From contig CM022298.1 in the NCBI GenBank assembly GCA_011799875.1, forward strand, positions 55,085,792 to 55,149,791: 64,000 nucleotides of DNA, read 5' to 3'. The notes under the pieces are model-generated. The model had not been told where the DNA came from and did no database searches. It saw nothing but the letters and a program-made list of their open reading frames with translations. Position numbers and translations under genes: made by a program. The DNA comes from Thinopyrum elongatum. Taxonomy: Eukaryota > Streptophyta > Magnoliopsida > Poales > Poaceae. Below are positions 21,507 through 32,522 of this stretch, in pieces; within the stretch, counting starts at the first letter, position 1; every line of letters begins with the position of its first letter.

Positions 21507-22164
21507 ATCCTTGCATTATGCCTAGCTAGGGGCATAAAACGATAGCGCTTGTTGGGAGGCAACTCATTGAATAAATTTATTTTTGTCTTTTTCTTTCTGT
21601 TCTAGAGGCTTTGCAAAATTGTGCTACTGTTATGATTGTGTTTTTTGTGTTTTAATTAGTGTTTGTGCCAAGTAAAGCCTTTGGGATAGCTTTGGTGATA
21701 ATTGATTTGATCTTGTTGAAAAACATAAACTTTTGCATCCAGTAAAACAATTTTGAAGATTCAGAGAAGCGACGAAAAATTCTCAATTGTTTACAAAAGA
21801 TTGCTATACAAATTTCCTCTGTTTTCCTAATTTTACAGAATTTTTGGAGTTACATAAGTATGAGAAAAATTCGCATCTTTAAAGACTGTTCTGTTTTTGA
21901 CAGATTCTGTTTTCTTTGCATTGTGTGCTTATTTTGATGAATCTATGGTTTGTATTGGAGGGTATGAGCCATGGTAAAGTTAGAATACAGTAGATATAAT
22001 GAAATAACAAAATTTGAATGGGTTTTCTACATTACTAAAAGTAAAGATTGGTTTTCTTATACTAACGGATCTCACGAAGGTTTTGTTGAGCTTTGTGTGA
22101 TTGAAGTTTTCAAGTTTTGGCTGAGATCACGATGGATGAAGGAATAAGGAGTAAGAAGAGCCTA

Positions 22165-22249
22165 AGCTTGGGGATGCCCATGGCATCCCACGCCATTATC
22201 TAAAAGAGAAGCAAGCAACTAAGCTTGGGGATGCCCGAGTGGCATCCCC
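22165..22249 (+). repeat. Twin hairpins with AAGCTTG leader in G2
   Basis: Hairpin 1 has GGGATGCC 22171-22178 / GGCATCCC 22182-22189. Hairpin 2 has GGGGATGCC 22227-22235 / GGCATCCCC 22241-22249. Each follows TAAGCTTG. Loops differ (CAT versus CGAGT) while stems are conserved. Confidence 0.75.
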
Positions 22250-22437
22250 TCTTTCTTCTAACGACCATCGGTATTTTACTTGGAGCTATATTTTTAATCG
22301 TCACATATCATGAGTTTTGCTTGGAGCGTCTTGTATGATATGAGTCTTTGCTTGATTTGCTTTTCATTTTGTGTCATCTATCCTTGATGGACACACCTAT
22401 TTGAGAGAGCCAAAATTATGCTATGATTTGTTAGAAT

Positions 22438-22670
22438 TGCTCCCTATGCTTCACTTAAATCTTTATGAGCTAAGGAATTGCTCTAGTGCTTCACTTATAT
22501 CTTTTTGAGCACGGTGTGCTTTAATATTTTTGAAGAAATGCTCTCATGCTTCACTTAGATTTATTTGAGAGTTAGTAAAATTTTTAAGAAACTCTCTCAT
22601 GCTTCACTTAAATTATTTTGATAGAAGAAAAATTTTATGCTCATGTTCTTCACTTAGATTTGTTTGAGCT
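22438..22670 (+). repeat. Array of five related stem-loop units in G2
   Basis: Units with a TGCTTCACTTARAT-like loop recur at about 22439-22470, 22479-22511, 22541-22571, 22594-22624 and 22639-22669. Each is bounded by short complementary arms: GCTC/GAGC, TGCTC/GAGCA, CTCTCA/TGAGAG, CTCTCA/TGATAG, GCTCA/TGAGC. Confidence 0.65.
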
Positions 22671-23024
22671 TTCAAAAGCAACATATGAAACTAGTCCCAA
22701 AGTGATAGATATTCAAGAGGGATATAATAAAAACTTTCATGAAGATCATTGGACAAAATAAACTTGATTCTTTGTAATAGTTTTGCGATATGATGATAGT
22801 GATATGTGAGTCATGTTGGTGAGTAATTATGGTTTAGTAAGAATATTGGTGTTAAGGTCTGTGATTCCCTATGCAAGGATGAAAGTCAATAGTTATGCAA
22901 TGAAATTATATCCTACTTGTGGTGCATTATTCGGTGTTAGTTATGCTTAATGCTCGCTTATGAGATTTTTTGTTTCTTGGTTGGATGCTTCTCAATCTTT
23001 TGCTAGCCTTCATTTGCTGATGTT

Positions 23025-23899
23025 ATGAATGTCTGGCAAGCTAAATATGATGACTACTCGATAGTTCAGTGTGCCATGCTTTACGGCTTAGAATTGGGAC
23101 TTCAAAGACATTTTGAACGTCATGGACCATATGAGATGTTCCAGGAGTTGAAGTTAATATTTCAAGCAAATGCCCGAGTTGAGAGATAAGAAAGCTCCAA
23201 CAAGTTCTATAGCTGCAAGATGGAGGAAAATAGTTCTGTCAGTGAACACATACTCAAAATGTCTGGGTATTACTATCACTTAACTCAGCTGGGAGTTAAT
23301 CTTCCAGTTGATTGTGTCATTGACAGAGTTCTCCAATCACTGCCACCAAGCTATAAATGCTTCGTGATGAACTATAATATGCAAGGGATGAACAAGACCA
23401 TCGCCGAGCTCTTCGCAATGCTCAAAGCTGCGGAGGTAGAAATCAAGAAAGAGCACCAAGTGTTGATGGTTAACAAGACCACTAGTTTCAAGAAAAAGGG
23501 CAAAGGAAATAAGGGGAAATTCAAGAAGGATGGCAAGCAAGTTGCTACTCCCGGGAAGAAACCCAAGTCTGGACCAAAGCCTGAAACTGAGTGCTTCTAC
23601 TGCAAAGGGATTGGACACAGGAAGCGGAACTGCCACAAGTATTTGGCGGATAAGAAGGATGGAAAAGTGAACAAAGGTACATTTGATATACATGTTATTG
23701 ATGTGTACCTTACTAATGCTCGTAGTAGCGCCTGGGTATTTGATACTGGTTCTGTTGCTCATATTTGCAACTCGAAACAGGGGCTACGGATTAAACGAAG
23801 ATTGGCTAAGGACGAGGTGACGATGCGCGTCGGAAATGGTTCCAAGGTTGATGTGATCGCCGTCGGCACGCTACCTCTACATCTACCTTCGGGATTAGT
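23025..23899 (+). pseudogene. C1 gag-protease (copia)
   Basis: The open part 23220-23909 gives the copia gag capsid end (MSGYYYHLTQLGVNLP, YNMQGMNKTIAELFAMLKAA), a Lys-rich tract, a CCHC zinc knuckle (CFYCKGIGHRKRNCHKYL, about residues 125-142 of this frame) and the aspartic protease motif WVFDTGSVAHI. Gag packages the RNA and the protease processes the polyprotein. Upstream of 23220 the frame is broken (MNVWQAKYDDYSIVQCAMLY then frameshift). The coding sequence is cut by S2 at 23904. Confidence 0.88.
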
Positions 23900-23904
23900 T
23901 TTAG

Positions 23905-26634
23905 TGTAGGGACCCGACCCGAATGGATCGAATCTCTGTGTTCAAGTGTCATCCCTGGATCGGTAATGCTGACACACACAGTACTTGAGGGATTTATAAC
24001 AGAGTGCAATCACACACTTATTACATCGAATGTCTCAAAAGAGAACTGATTACAATAAATATGGCTTAAGGCCATCTAAATAAGATAACAGCGGAAGGCT
24101 TGGAAGATAAAGTGAGTCCATCAACTCCAACGGCATAGCTGAGTGCACGACAACGACCTAGCACACCTTACTCTTCGTCTGAAAAGTCTGCAACATGATA
24201 CGTTGCAGCCCGAAACGGGTCAGCACATGGAATATGCTGGCAATATAACACAGTAGAGCAATGAACAGAATAATTGCTAATACTACATGCATATTTGGCT
24301 GGTGGAAAAGCTCTAGGGTTATACTGTTTTGCGAAAAGCCAATTTTTCCCTACAACAAAGGAATATATTTTATTTAACTATCATGGTGGTTGTTGAACAT
24401 TGAGAAGGTAAATCCCCCTCTCAATCCCAATTAAAAGTAATCATTAATCCCAACAAATTAATTTAGAGTGATGGGATTCAATATGATGTTCCAAGAACCA
24501 GATACTCAAGATGTCCATAACCGGGGATACGGCTAATCATGATTAGTTTGTACACTCTGCAGAGGTTTGTGCACTTTTCCCCACAAGACTCGATCTCCTC
24601 CGTTGGATTTCTCGCACTACATGGTGTTTGAGAAACGGATGACCGAGACACAGTCTTTCAGAAACATTTACTCTTTACTCTGGGTAGACAGTTACACCTA
24701 CTTTCCCCTACATCTGCTAGCCTACCACTGAAAGAGGTCATGTAACATACTCAACTATGCTAGAGCCCATAATAGCTTGTGGCTGCACACGGAAGTTTCT
24801 AGCATGAATAATCTTATGATCCCTTTGAGCCTGGGTGGCGGACCGTAGGAGGATCACACGGTATATCCCCGGGATCTCCTAGGACAACACTGGTATATCC
24901 CCAGGTGCCCAAACAAGCAATCCACCCAGATGTGTATTAAGGTTGCCACCTTAAGTTGAACCATTAATTAAAAATCTCACATCTGTCATGGATACACTCA
25001 AAACCCAATCCACGTCTACGAGCATAGCATGGCAACATAAGCATAGCGTGGAAGTAACTCCCAAGGGTTTTATAATAAAAGGGCAATAGGTTCTACCTCA
25101 CCATCTACTTCCCAGTACCCACAAGTTAATCACATCCTAATCATGCAATATTTGAGGGTCGAAACTAATGCATAAAAACTGGGTAACGAAGAAGTATGAT
25201 CAATGTGTTACTTGCCTTGCTGACGATCCGCAAAACCTAGGGACTCGTAGTAGCACGCTTCGCACTCCGGGTACTCTATCGCAAACAAACAATAGCATAC
25301 ATAAGCAATCAAGCGAAGATGCACGGTAAAACCCAAATGAGAAGACCTAACTAGAAAGTTCAACTGAAGAACTCTGGTTTGCAAAAAGAATCAAATCCAA
25401 CGGAGCAACGAAACTCAAACTGCGAAAGAAACACGCGTCGATTACTAATCTGGACTAAAGTCAAATTTTACAGTAGCAAAAACTTGTTTAAGTTGGTTAA
25501 ACAGAAAGAGGGCTTCGAGACGAAGATCTAGGCGCTTGAATCGCCTGATTCCGACAAACGAGCGAAAAGTTATACTAAAACGAAAATCGGATCAGAAATC
25601 GCGATCGAAAATAATCGAGGAAAATCCGAGAAAAAGAAAAACTAACGAACAGGCTAACGAACGAACGTTCGCTGTCTGCGGTTAAACGGTGAAAACCGTT
25701 CGTTAAAACGAACGTACGGACGAACGTCCGCTAAATAACTAAACCGACGGAAAACCGATCTAAAAAGAATAAACCGGAATTTAAAAAAAAACCGAATCTA
25801 GATCTAGGGTTTACAAAAAAAACCGAACGGTTAACCGGAAAAAATCCGGGCGTGGATCCGTGAGAGAGGAGGAACTAAGGAGAGGAGAGAGACCCGAATG
25901 GAAGAGTTGAAGCAGGCGAGGGAGGAGGAGGGGATGGCAGAGACGAGGAGAGGGCGGGGGGAGGAGGGGGTATTTAAGGGGGGGGGGCTGGCGGGTGGGG
26001 AGGGTGGTGGGGCAGGGGGCGACGAGGGCGGCGGCGTCCGGGAATCCGGCGGAGTCCGGCTCGGGCACGGGGCGCGCGCGAGCCGAGGCGGCGGCGTTGC
26101 CGGGCCGGCTGGGCTTCGGCCCAGCTGGTCCGCGAATTTTTTTTTTAAAATATTCCGCGCAGAAAAACAATAAAAGAAATACTAAACGGACTCCAAAATT
26201 CCGAAATAAAATTTCCCCGTCCTCTAAAATCTCCCGGAAGGTAAAAACATTTATTTGGGACTCTAATGCAATTTTGAAAAATGCATATTTTTTTCTAAAT
26301 TCAAATAAAATTGCAATAAAAATCCAAATAAAATATTTATTTGATTTTAATATTTTTCCTCCAATATTCCATTTATTTTGGAGAAGTCATATTATCTCCT
26401 CTCATATATTTTTAATATGAAATATTTTCGGAGAGAAAAATAATTAAACCAAATTGATCCCTGTTTCAATATTTGAGAAAATTCAAATATGAAAACGGTG
26501 AAATCCCCAACTCTCTCCGTGGGTCCTTGAGTTGCTTAGAATTTTCGAGGATCGCAAAATGAAATGCAATAAAATATGACATGCAGTGAATGATCTATGT
26601 ATAACATTCCAAATTAAAAATTTGGGATGTTACA
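23905..26634 (-). mobile_element. S2: solo gypsy-type LTR (2730 bp), antisense in C1, TSD TTTAG
   Basis: On the minus strand it runs TGTAACATCCCAAATTTTTA...GGGTCCCTACA. TTTAG flanks it exactly (23900-23904, 26635-26639), and C1 coding sequence resumes after it. There is no PBS, PPT or coding region, so it is a recombined solo LTR. A GC-rich stretch (25880-26120) with a TTAAATA box on the minus strand (25971-25977) is the likely promoter region. ORFs in 25811-26420 are compositional. Confidence 0.93.
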
Positions 26635-26639
26635 TTTAG

Positions 26640-29166
26640 ACCTGAATAATTGTTATTTGGTGCCAGCGTTGAGCATGAACATTATATATTGATCTTGTTT
26701 AGTGCGAGACAGTTATTCATTTAAATCAGAGAATAATGGTTATTCTATTTATATGAGTAATATCTTTTATGTTCATGCACACTTGAAGAGTGGTCTATTT
26801 TTATTGAATCTTGATTGTGATGATACACATATTCATAATATTGATCGCAAAAGATGCAAAGTTAATAATGATAGTGCAACATATTTGTGGCACTGCCGTT
26901 TAGGTCATATTGGTGTAAAGCGCATGAAGAAACTCCATGCTGATGGACTTTTGGAATCACTTGATTATGAATCATTTGATGCTTGCGAACCATGCCTCAT
27001 GGGTAAGATGACTAAGACTCCGTTCTCCGGAACAATGGAGCGAGCTACTGACTTATTGGAAATAATACATACCGATGTATGCGGTCCGATGAGTATTGAG
27101 GCTCGCGGCGGGTATCGTTATTTTTTGACATTCACAGATGATTTAAGCAGATATGGGTATATCTACTTGATGGAACACAAGTCTGAAACATTTGAAAAGT
27201 TCAAATAATTTCAGAGTGAAGTGGAGAATCATCGTAACAAGAAAATAAAGTTTCTACGATCCGATCGCAGAGGCGAATATTTGAGTTACGAGTTTGGCCT
27301 TCATTTAAAGCAATGTGGAATAGTTTCACAACTCACGCCACCTGGAACACCACAGCGTAATCGTGTGTCCGAACGTCGTAACCGTACTTTATTAGATATG
27401 GTGCGATCTATGATGTCTCTTACCGATTTACCACTATCGTTTTGGGGTTATGCATTAGAGACAGCTGCATTCACGTTAAATAGGGCACCATCTAAATCCG
27501 TTGAGATGACACCGAATGAACTGTGGTTTGGCAAGAAACCTAAGTTGTCGTTTCTTAAAGTTTGGGGTTGCGATGCTTATATGAAAAAGCTTCAGCCTGA
27601 TAAGCTCAAACCCAAATCGGAGAAGTGCGTCTTCGTAGGATACCCAAAAGAAATTGTTGGGTACACCTTTTATCACAGATCCGAAGGCAAGATTTTTGTT
27701 GCTAAAAATGGATCCTTTCTAGAGAAGGAGTTTCTCTCGAAAGAAGTGAGTGGGAGGAAAAAAAACTTGATGAGGTAATTGTACCTTCTCTCAATTTGGA
27801 AAGTAGCTCATCAGAGAAAATATGTTCCCGTGATGCCTACACCAACTAGAGAGGAAGCTAATGATAATGATCATGAAACTTCAGATCAAGTTACTACCAA
27901 ACCTCGTAGGTCAACCAGAACACGTTCCACACCAGAGTGGTACGGTAATCCTATTCTGGAAGTCATGTTACTAGACCATGACAAACCTATGAACTATGAA
28001 GAAGCGATGATGAGCCCAGATTCCGACAGATGGCTTGAGGCCATGAAATCTGAGATAGGATCCATATATAAGAGAAAGTGTGGACTTGGGTGGACTTGCC
28101 CGATGATCGGCAAGCCATTGAGAATAAATGGATCTTCAAGAGGAAGAAAGACACTGATAGTAGTGTTACTATCTACAAAGCTCGAATTGTCGCAAAAGGT
28201 TTTCGACAAGATCAAGGTGTTGACTACGATGAGATTTTCTCTCTCGTATCGATGCATAAGTCTGTCCGAATCATGTTAGCAATTACCGCATTTTATGAAA
28301 TCTGGCAAATGGATGTCAAAACTGCATTTCTTTAATGGATTTATTAAAGAAGAGTTGTATATGATGCAACCAGAAGGTTTTGTCAATCCTAAAGGTGCTA
28401 ACAAAGTGTGCAAGCTCCAGCGATCCATCTATGGACTGGTGCAAGCATGTCGGAGTTGGAATATACGCTTTGATGAGTTGATCAAGGCATATAGTTTTTA
28501 TACAGACTTGCGGTGAAGCCTGTATTTACAAGAAAGTGAGTGGGAGCACTACAACCTTTCTGATAAGTATATGTGAATAACATATTGTTGATCAGAAATG
28601 ATGTAGAATTTTCTGGAAAGCATAAAGGAATGTTTGGAAGGAGTTTTTCAAAGAAAGACCTCGGTGAAGCTGCTTACATATTGGGCATCAAGATCTATAG
28701 AGATAGATCAAAGATGCTTGATAAGACTTTCGATGAGTACATACCTTGATAAGATTTTGAAGGAGTTCAAAATTGATCAGTCAAAGAAGAAGTTCTTGCC
28801 TGAGTTGTAAGGTATGAAGTTGAGTAAGACTCAAAACCCGACCACGGCAGAAGATAGAGAGAGAATGAAAGTCATTCCCTATGCCTCAGCCATAGGTTCT
28901 ATAAAGTATGCCATGCTGTATACCAGACCTATTGTGTACCTTGCCATGAGTTTGGCAAGGGGGTACAATAGTGATCCAGGAGTAGATCACTGGACAGCGG
29001 TCAAAATTATCCTGAGGTACCTAAAGAGGACTAAGGAAATGTTTCTCGGTTATGGAGGTGACAAAGAGTTCGTCGTAAAGGGTTACGTCGATGCAAGCTT
29101 TGACACTGATCCGGATGACTTTGAGTCTCAATCTGGATACATATTGAAAGTGGGAGCAATTAGCTA
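26640..29166 (+). pseudogene. C1 integrase-RT-RNase H (copia pol), multiply broken
   Basis: Integrase: HHCC finger (WHCRLGHIGVKRMKKLH ... CEPCLMGK), DDE residues in TDVCGPM, RSDRRGEYLS and RVSERRNRT, with a stop near 27206. RT: WIFKRKKDTDSSVTIYKARI, QMDVKTAFL, then the catalytic box reads YVNN (28570-28581) instead of YVDD, so both metal-binding aspartates are lost. RNase H/connection: PYASAIGSIKYAMLYTRP, RYLKRTKEMFLGYGGDK, GYVDASFDTDPDD, ending at VGAIS with a stop. Several frameshifts lie between 27770 and 28810. The downstream text IHTDLNVADPLTKPL survives, but the RNase H segment normally between is missing. Not functional. Confidence 0.9.
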
Positions 29167-29287
29167 GAGTAGCTCCATGCAGAGCATTGTAGACATAGAA
29201 ATTTGCAAAATACATACGGATCTGAATGTGGCAGACCCGTTGACTAAACCTCTCTCACAAGCAAAACATGATCACACCTTAATACTC

Positions 29288-29459
29288 TTTGGGTGTTTAT
29301 CACATGGCGATGTGAACTAGATTATTGACTCTAGTAAACCCTTTGGGTGTTGGTCACATGGCGATGTGAACTATGGGTGTTAATCACATGGCGATGTGAA
29401 CTATTGGTGTTAATCGCATGGCGATGTGAACTAGATTATTGACTCTAGTGCAAGTGGGA
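29288..29459 (+). repeat. C1 pre-PPT array: four GGTGTTAATCACATGGCGATGTGAACT-type units
   Basis: Four copies of TCACATGGCGATGTGA-like palindromes spaced about 30-60 bp, partly separated by CTAGATTATTGACTCTAGT. C2 has three copies at the matching place. Confidence 0.85.
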
Positions 29460-29461
29460 GA
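29452..29461 (+). promoter_or_regulatory. C1 polypurine tract
   Basis: AAGTGGGAGA, one base before the 3' LTR, identical to C2 at 45691-45700. Confidence 0.8.
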
Positions 29462-29462
29462 C

Positions 29463-31185
29463 TGAAGGAAATATGCCCTAGAGGCAATAATAAAGTTGTT
29501 ATTTTATATTTCCTTAAATCATGATAAATGTTTATTATTCATGCTAGAATTGTATTAACCAGAAACTTGATGCATGTGTGGATACATAGACAAAACACCG
29601 TGTCCCTAGTAAGCCATTACTAGACTAGCTCGTTAATCAAAGATGGTTAAGTTTCCTAACCATAGACATGTGTTGTCATTTGATGAACGGCATCACATCA
29701 TTAGGAGAATGATGTGATGGACAAGACCCATCCGTTAGCTTAGCATATTGATCGTTCAAGTTTTATTGCTATTGCTTTCTTCATGACATATACATATTAT
29801 TCTGACTATGAGATTATGCAACTCCCGAATACCGAAGGAATACCTTGTGTGCTATCAAACATCACAACGTAACTGGGTGATTATAAAGATGCTCTACAGG
29901 TATCTCCGAAGGTGTTTGTTGGGTTGGCATAGATCGAGATTAGGATTTGTCACTCCGAGTGTCGGAGAGGTATCTCTAGGCCCTCTCGGTAATGCACATC
30001 AAGATAAGCCTTGCAAGCAATGTGATCAATGAGTTGCTCACAGGATGATGCATTACGGAACGAGTAAAGAGACTTGCCGGTAATGAGATTGAACTAGGTA
30101 TGGAGATACCGACGATCAAATCTCGGGCAAGTAACATACCGATGACAAAGGGAATAACGTATGTTGTCATAACGGTTCGACCGATAAAGATCTTCATAGA
30201 ATATGTGGGAGACAATATGAGCATCCAGGTTCCGCTATTGGTTATTAACCGGAGAGGTGTCTCGGTCATGTCTACATACTTCTCGAACCCGTAGGATCCG
30301 CACGCTTAACGTTCGATGACGATTTGTAATATATGAGTTTTGTGATTTGATGACCGAAGATTGTTCGGAGTCCCGGATGAGATTACGGACATGACGAGGA
30401 GTCTCAAAATGGTCAAGAGGTAATGATTGATATATTGGACGAAGGTATTCGGACACCGGAATAGTTTCGGGACGATTTTCGGGAGACCGAGGGGGTTACC
30501 GGAACCCCCCGGGGAATTTATGGGCCTTCATGGGCCATAAGGGAGAAGAGAGAGGGCAGCCACAGGGTGGCGCGCGCACCCCTCCCAAGGGATCCGAATT
30601 GGACAAGGGGTGGGGGCGCGGCCCCTTCCTCTTTCCCTCTCCCTCTCCTACTCCTTCCCCCTTTCCCCCTTTGAGAAGGAAAGGGGATTCCTACTAGGAC
30701 TGGGAGTCCTAGTAGGACTCCCCCCTTGGCGCTCCCCCTCCCTGGCCGGCCACCTCCTCCTCCCCTCCTTTATATACATGGGCAGGGGGCACCCCAAAGA
30801 CAGATCAGATATTCTCTTAGCCGTGTGCGGTGCCCCCCTCCACAGTTTACCACCTCGGTCATATCGTCGTAGTGCTTAGGCGAACCCCTGCGCCACGCCA
30901 TCATGCTGACAAAACTCATCTACTTCCTCGACGCTCTACTGGATCAAGAGTTTGAGGGATGTCATCGAGCTGAACATGTGCAGAACTCAGAGGCGCCGTA
31001 CGTTCGGGGCTTGATCGATTAGATCGAGAAGACGTTCGACTACATCAACCGCGTTAAGCTAACGCTTCCGCTTTCGGTCTATGAGGGTACGTGGATATAC
31101 TCTCCCCTCTCGTTGCTATGCATCTCCTAGATAGATCTTGCGTGATCATAGGAAATTTTTTGAATTAAATGCTACGTTCCCCACA
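29463..31185 (+). mobile_element. C1 3' LTR (1723 bp), Angela-like copia
   Basis: TGAAGGAAATATGCCCTAGA...CTACGTTCCCCACA. It is collinear with the C2 LTRs but diverged in the U3 GC-rich block. It contains a 19-bp-arm inverted repeat (30683-30701/30705-30723) and a TATATA box at 30771-30776. Confidence 0.92.
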
Positions 31186-32522
31186 GGAAGTACCAGAGGG
31201 GTGCCCCAAGGGGGGCACAACCCACTTGGGCACGCCTGGGGGCCCTGGCGCGCCCTGGTGGGTTGTGCCCACCTCGGTGGCCTCCCGCACCGCCTCTTTG
31301 CTCTATAAATACCCCAATATTCCAGAAACCCTAGGAGAGTGGACGAAATACAATTCCAGCCGCCGCAAGTTCCAGAAACCACAGATCCAATCTAGACACC
31401 ATCACGGAGGGGTTCATCATCCTCATTGGTGCCTCTTCGATGATGCGTGAGTAGTTCATTGTAGACCTACGGGTCCATAGTTAGTAGCTAGATGGATCCC
31501 TCTCTCTCTTTTGATTCTCAATAAAATGGTCTCTTGGAGATCAATTTGATGTAACTCTTTTTGCAGTATGTTTGTTGGGATCCGATGAACTTTGAGTTTA
31601 TGATCAGATCTATGTTTTTATCCATGAAAGTTATTTGAGTCTTTTGATCTCTTATATGCATGATTACTTATATCCTTGTATTTCTTCTTCGAATCTTTGG
31701 TTTAGTTAGGCCGACTAGATCATTTTTTCTTGCCGTGGGAAGAGGTCCTTCGTGATGGGTTCGATCTTACGGTGCTCAATCCCAGTGACAGAAGGGGAAA
31801 TGACACGTATGTATCGTTGCTATTAAGGATAATAAGATGGGGTCTATTCCTACATGAATAGATCTTGTCTAGATCATGTCATCATTCTTATTGCATTACT
31901 CCGTGTCTCCATGAACTTAATACACTAGATGCATGCTGGATAGCGGTCGATGTGTGGAGTAATAGTAGTAGATGCAGGCAGGAGTCAGTCTACTAATCTT
32001 GGATGTGATGCCTATATAATGATCATTGCTTGGATATCGTCATAATTATTTGAAGTTCTATCAATTGCCCAACACTAATTTGTTTACCCACTGTATGCTA
32101 TTTTCTCGAGAGAAGCCACTAGTCAAATCTACGGTATATTTTCAGATCTATATTGCTATTTGCCTTTTTATTTATTTGCACCTTTTATTTTTAGATCTAT
32201 ATTTCCAAAAACCCAAAAATACCTTGCTGCACTTTATTTTATTTCGCGTTTATTCAACATCTATTTATCCAATCTATTTCAGATAGTCTCCCGGCCACGT
32301 GCCAATTTCTGGCACCGTTACCCGAAAGGGATTGACAACCCCTTTAACACGTTGGGTTGCAAGTATTTGTTCTTTCTGTGCAGGTACCGTTTTCGTAGTG
32401 TTGCGCGGTTCTCCTACTAGTTCTATAACCTTGATCTCATCACTGAGGGAAATACGTACCGTAGTTGTGCTGCATCATCCCTTCCCCTTTGGGGAAATAC
32501 CAACGTAGTTCAAGCCGCATCA
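31186..32522 (+). mobile_element. G2 3' LTR remnant (1337 bp)
   Basis: It is collinear with 17885-19231 of the 5' LTR. The first ~250 bp are lost at the C1 boundary. TATAAATA lies at 31304-31311. It ends CGCATCA, followed by TSD GGGGT. Confidence 0.92.

Larger units (their letters stand above)
21507..23014 (+). other. G2 non-coding tail with paired hairpins and a stem-loop array
   Basis: No coding capacity is seen. It includes twin AAGCTTGGGGATGCC hairpins (22165-22249) and five repeated stem-loops around TGCTTCACTTA (22438-22670). The end matches the G3 tail (TTGCTAGCCTTC) and then switches to copia gag. Confidence 0.7.
23015..31185 (+). mobile_element. C1: Angela-like copia, 5'-truncated, inserted in the G2 3' LTR
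   Basis: It contains gag-protease, integrase, RT, partial RNase H, a short repeat array, PPT and 3' LTR, all collinear with C2. The 5' LTR, leader and start of gag are absent. The right end (CCCCACA, 31185) joins the G2 LTR at GGAAG. The same 5-mer in the G2 5' LTR (17885-17889) marks the original target. It is interrupted by solo LTR S2. Confidence 0.9.
17635..32522 (+). mobile_element. G2: gypsy element inserted in G1 (TSD GGGGT), gag-protease type, carrying C1
   Basis: Its outer ends are TGATACGTCTCC and AGCCGCATCA. The 5-bp target GGGGT is present at 17630-17634 and 32523-32527, and G1 pol resumes in register on both sides (NLSRLEN / RKGAENP). It holds a 5' LTR, PBS, gag-protease and a non-coding tail. 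It is then cut near 23015, where copia C1 starts. Only the last ~1.34 kb of its 3' LTR survive (31186-32522). No RT or integrase of its own is present. Confidence 0.92.

Noticed and set aside
25811..26420. Open frames of 119, 91 and 141 aa around a GC-rich block
   Set aside because: Located inside solo LTR S2, on both strands, with Ala/Gly/Pro/Arg bias; no domain.
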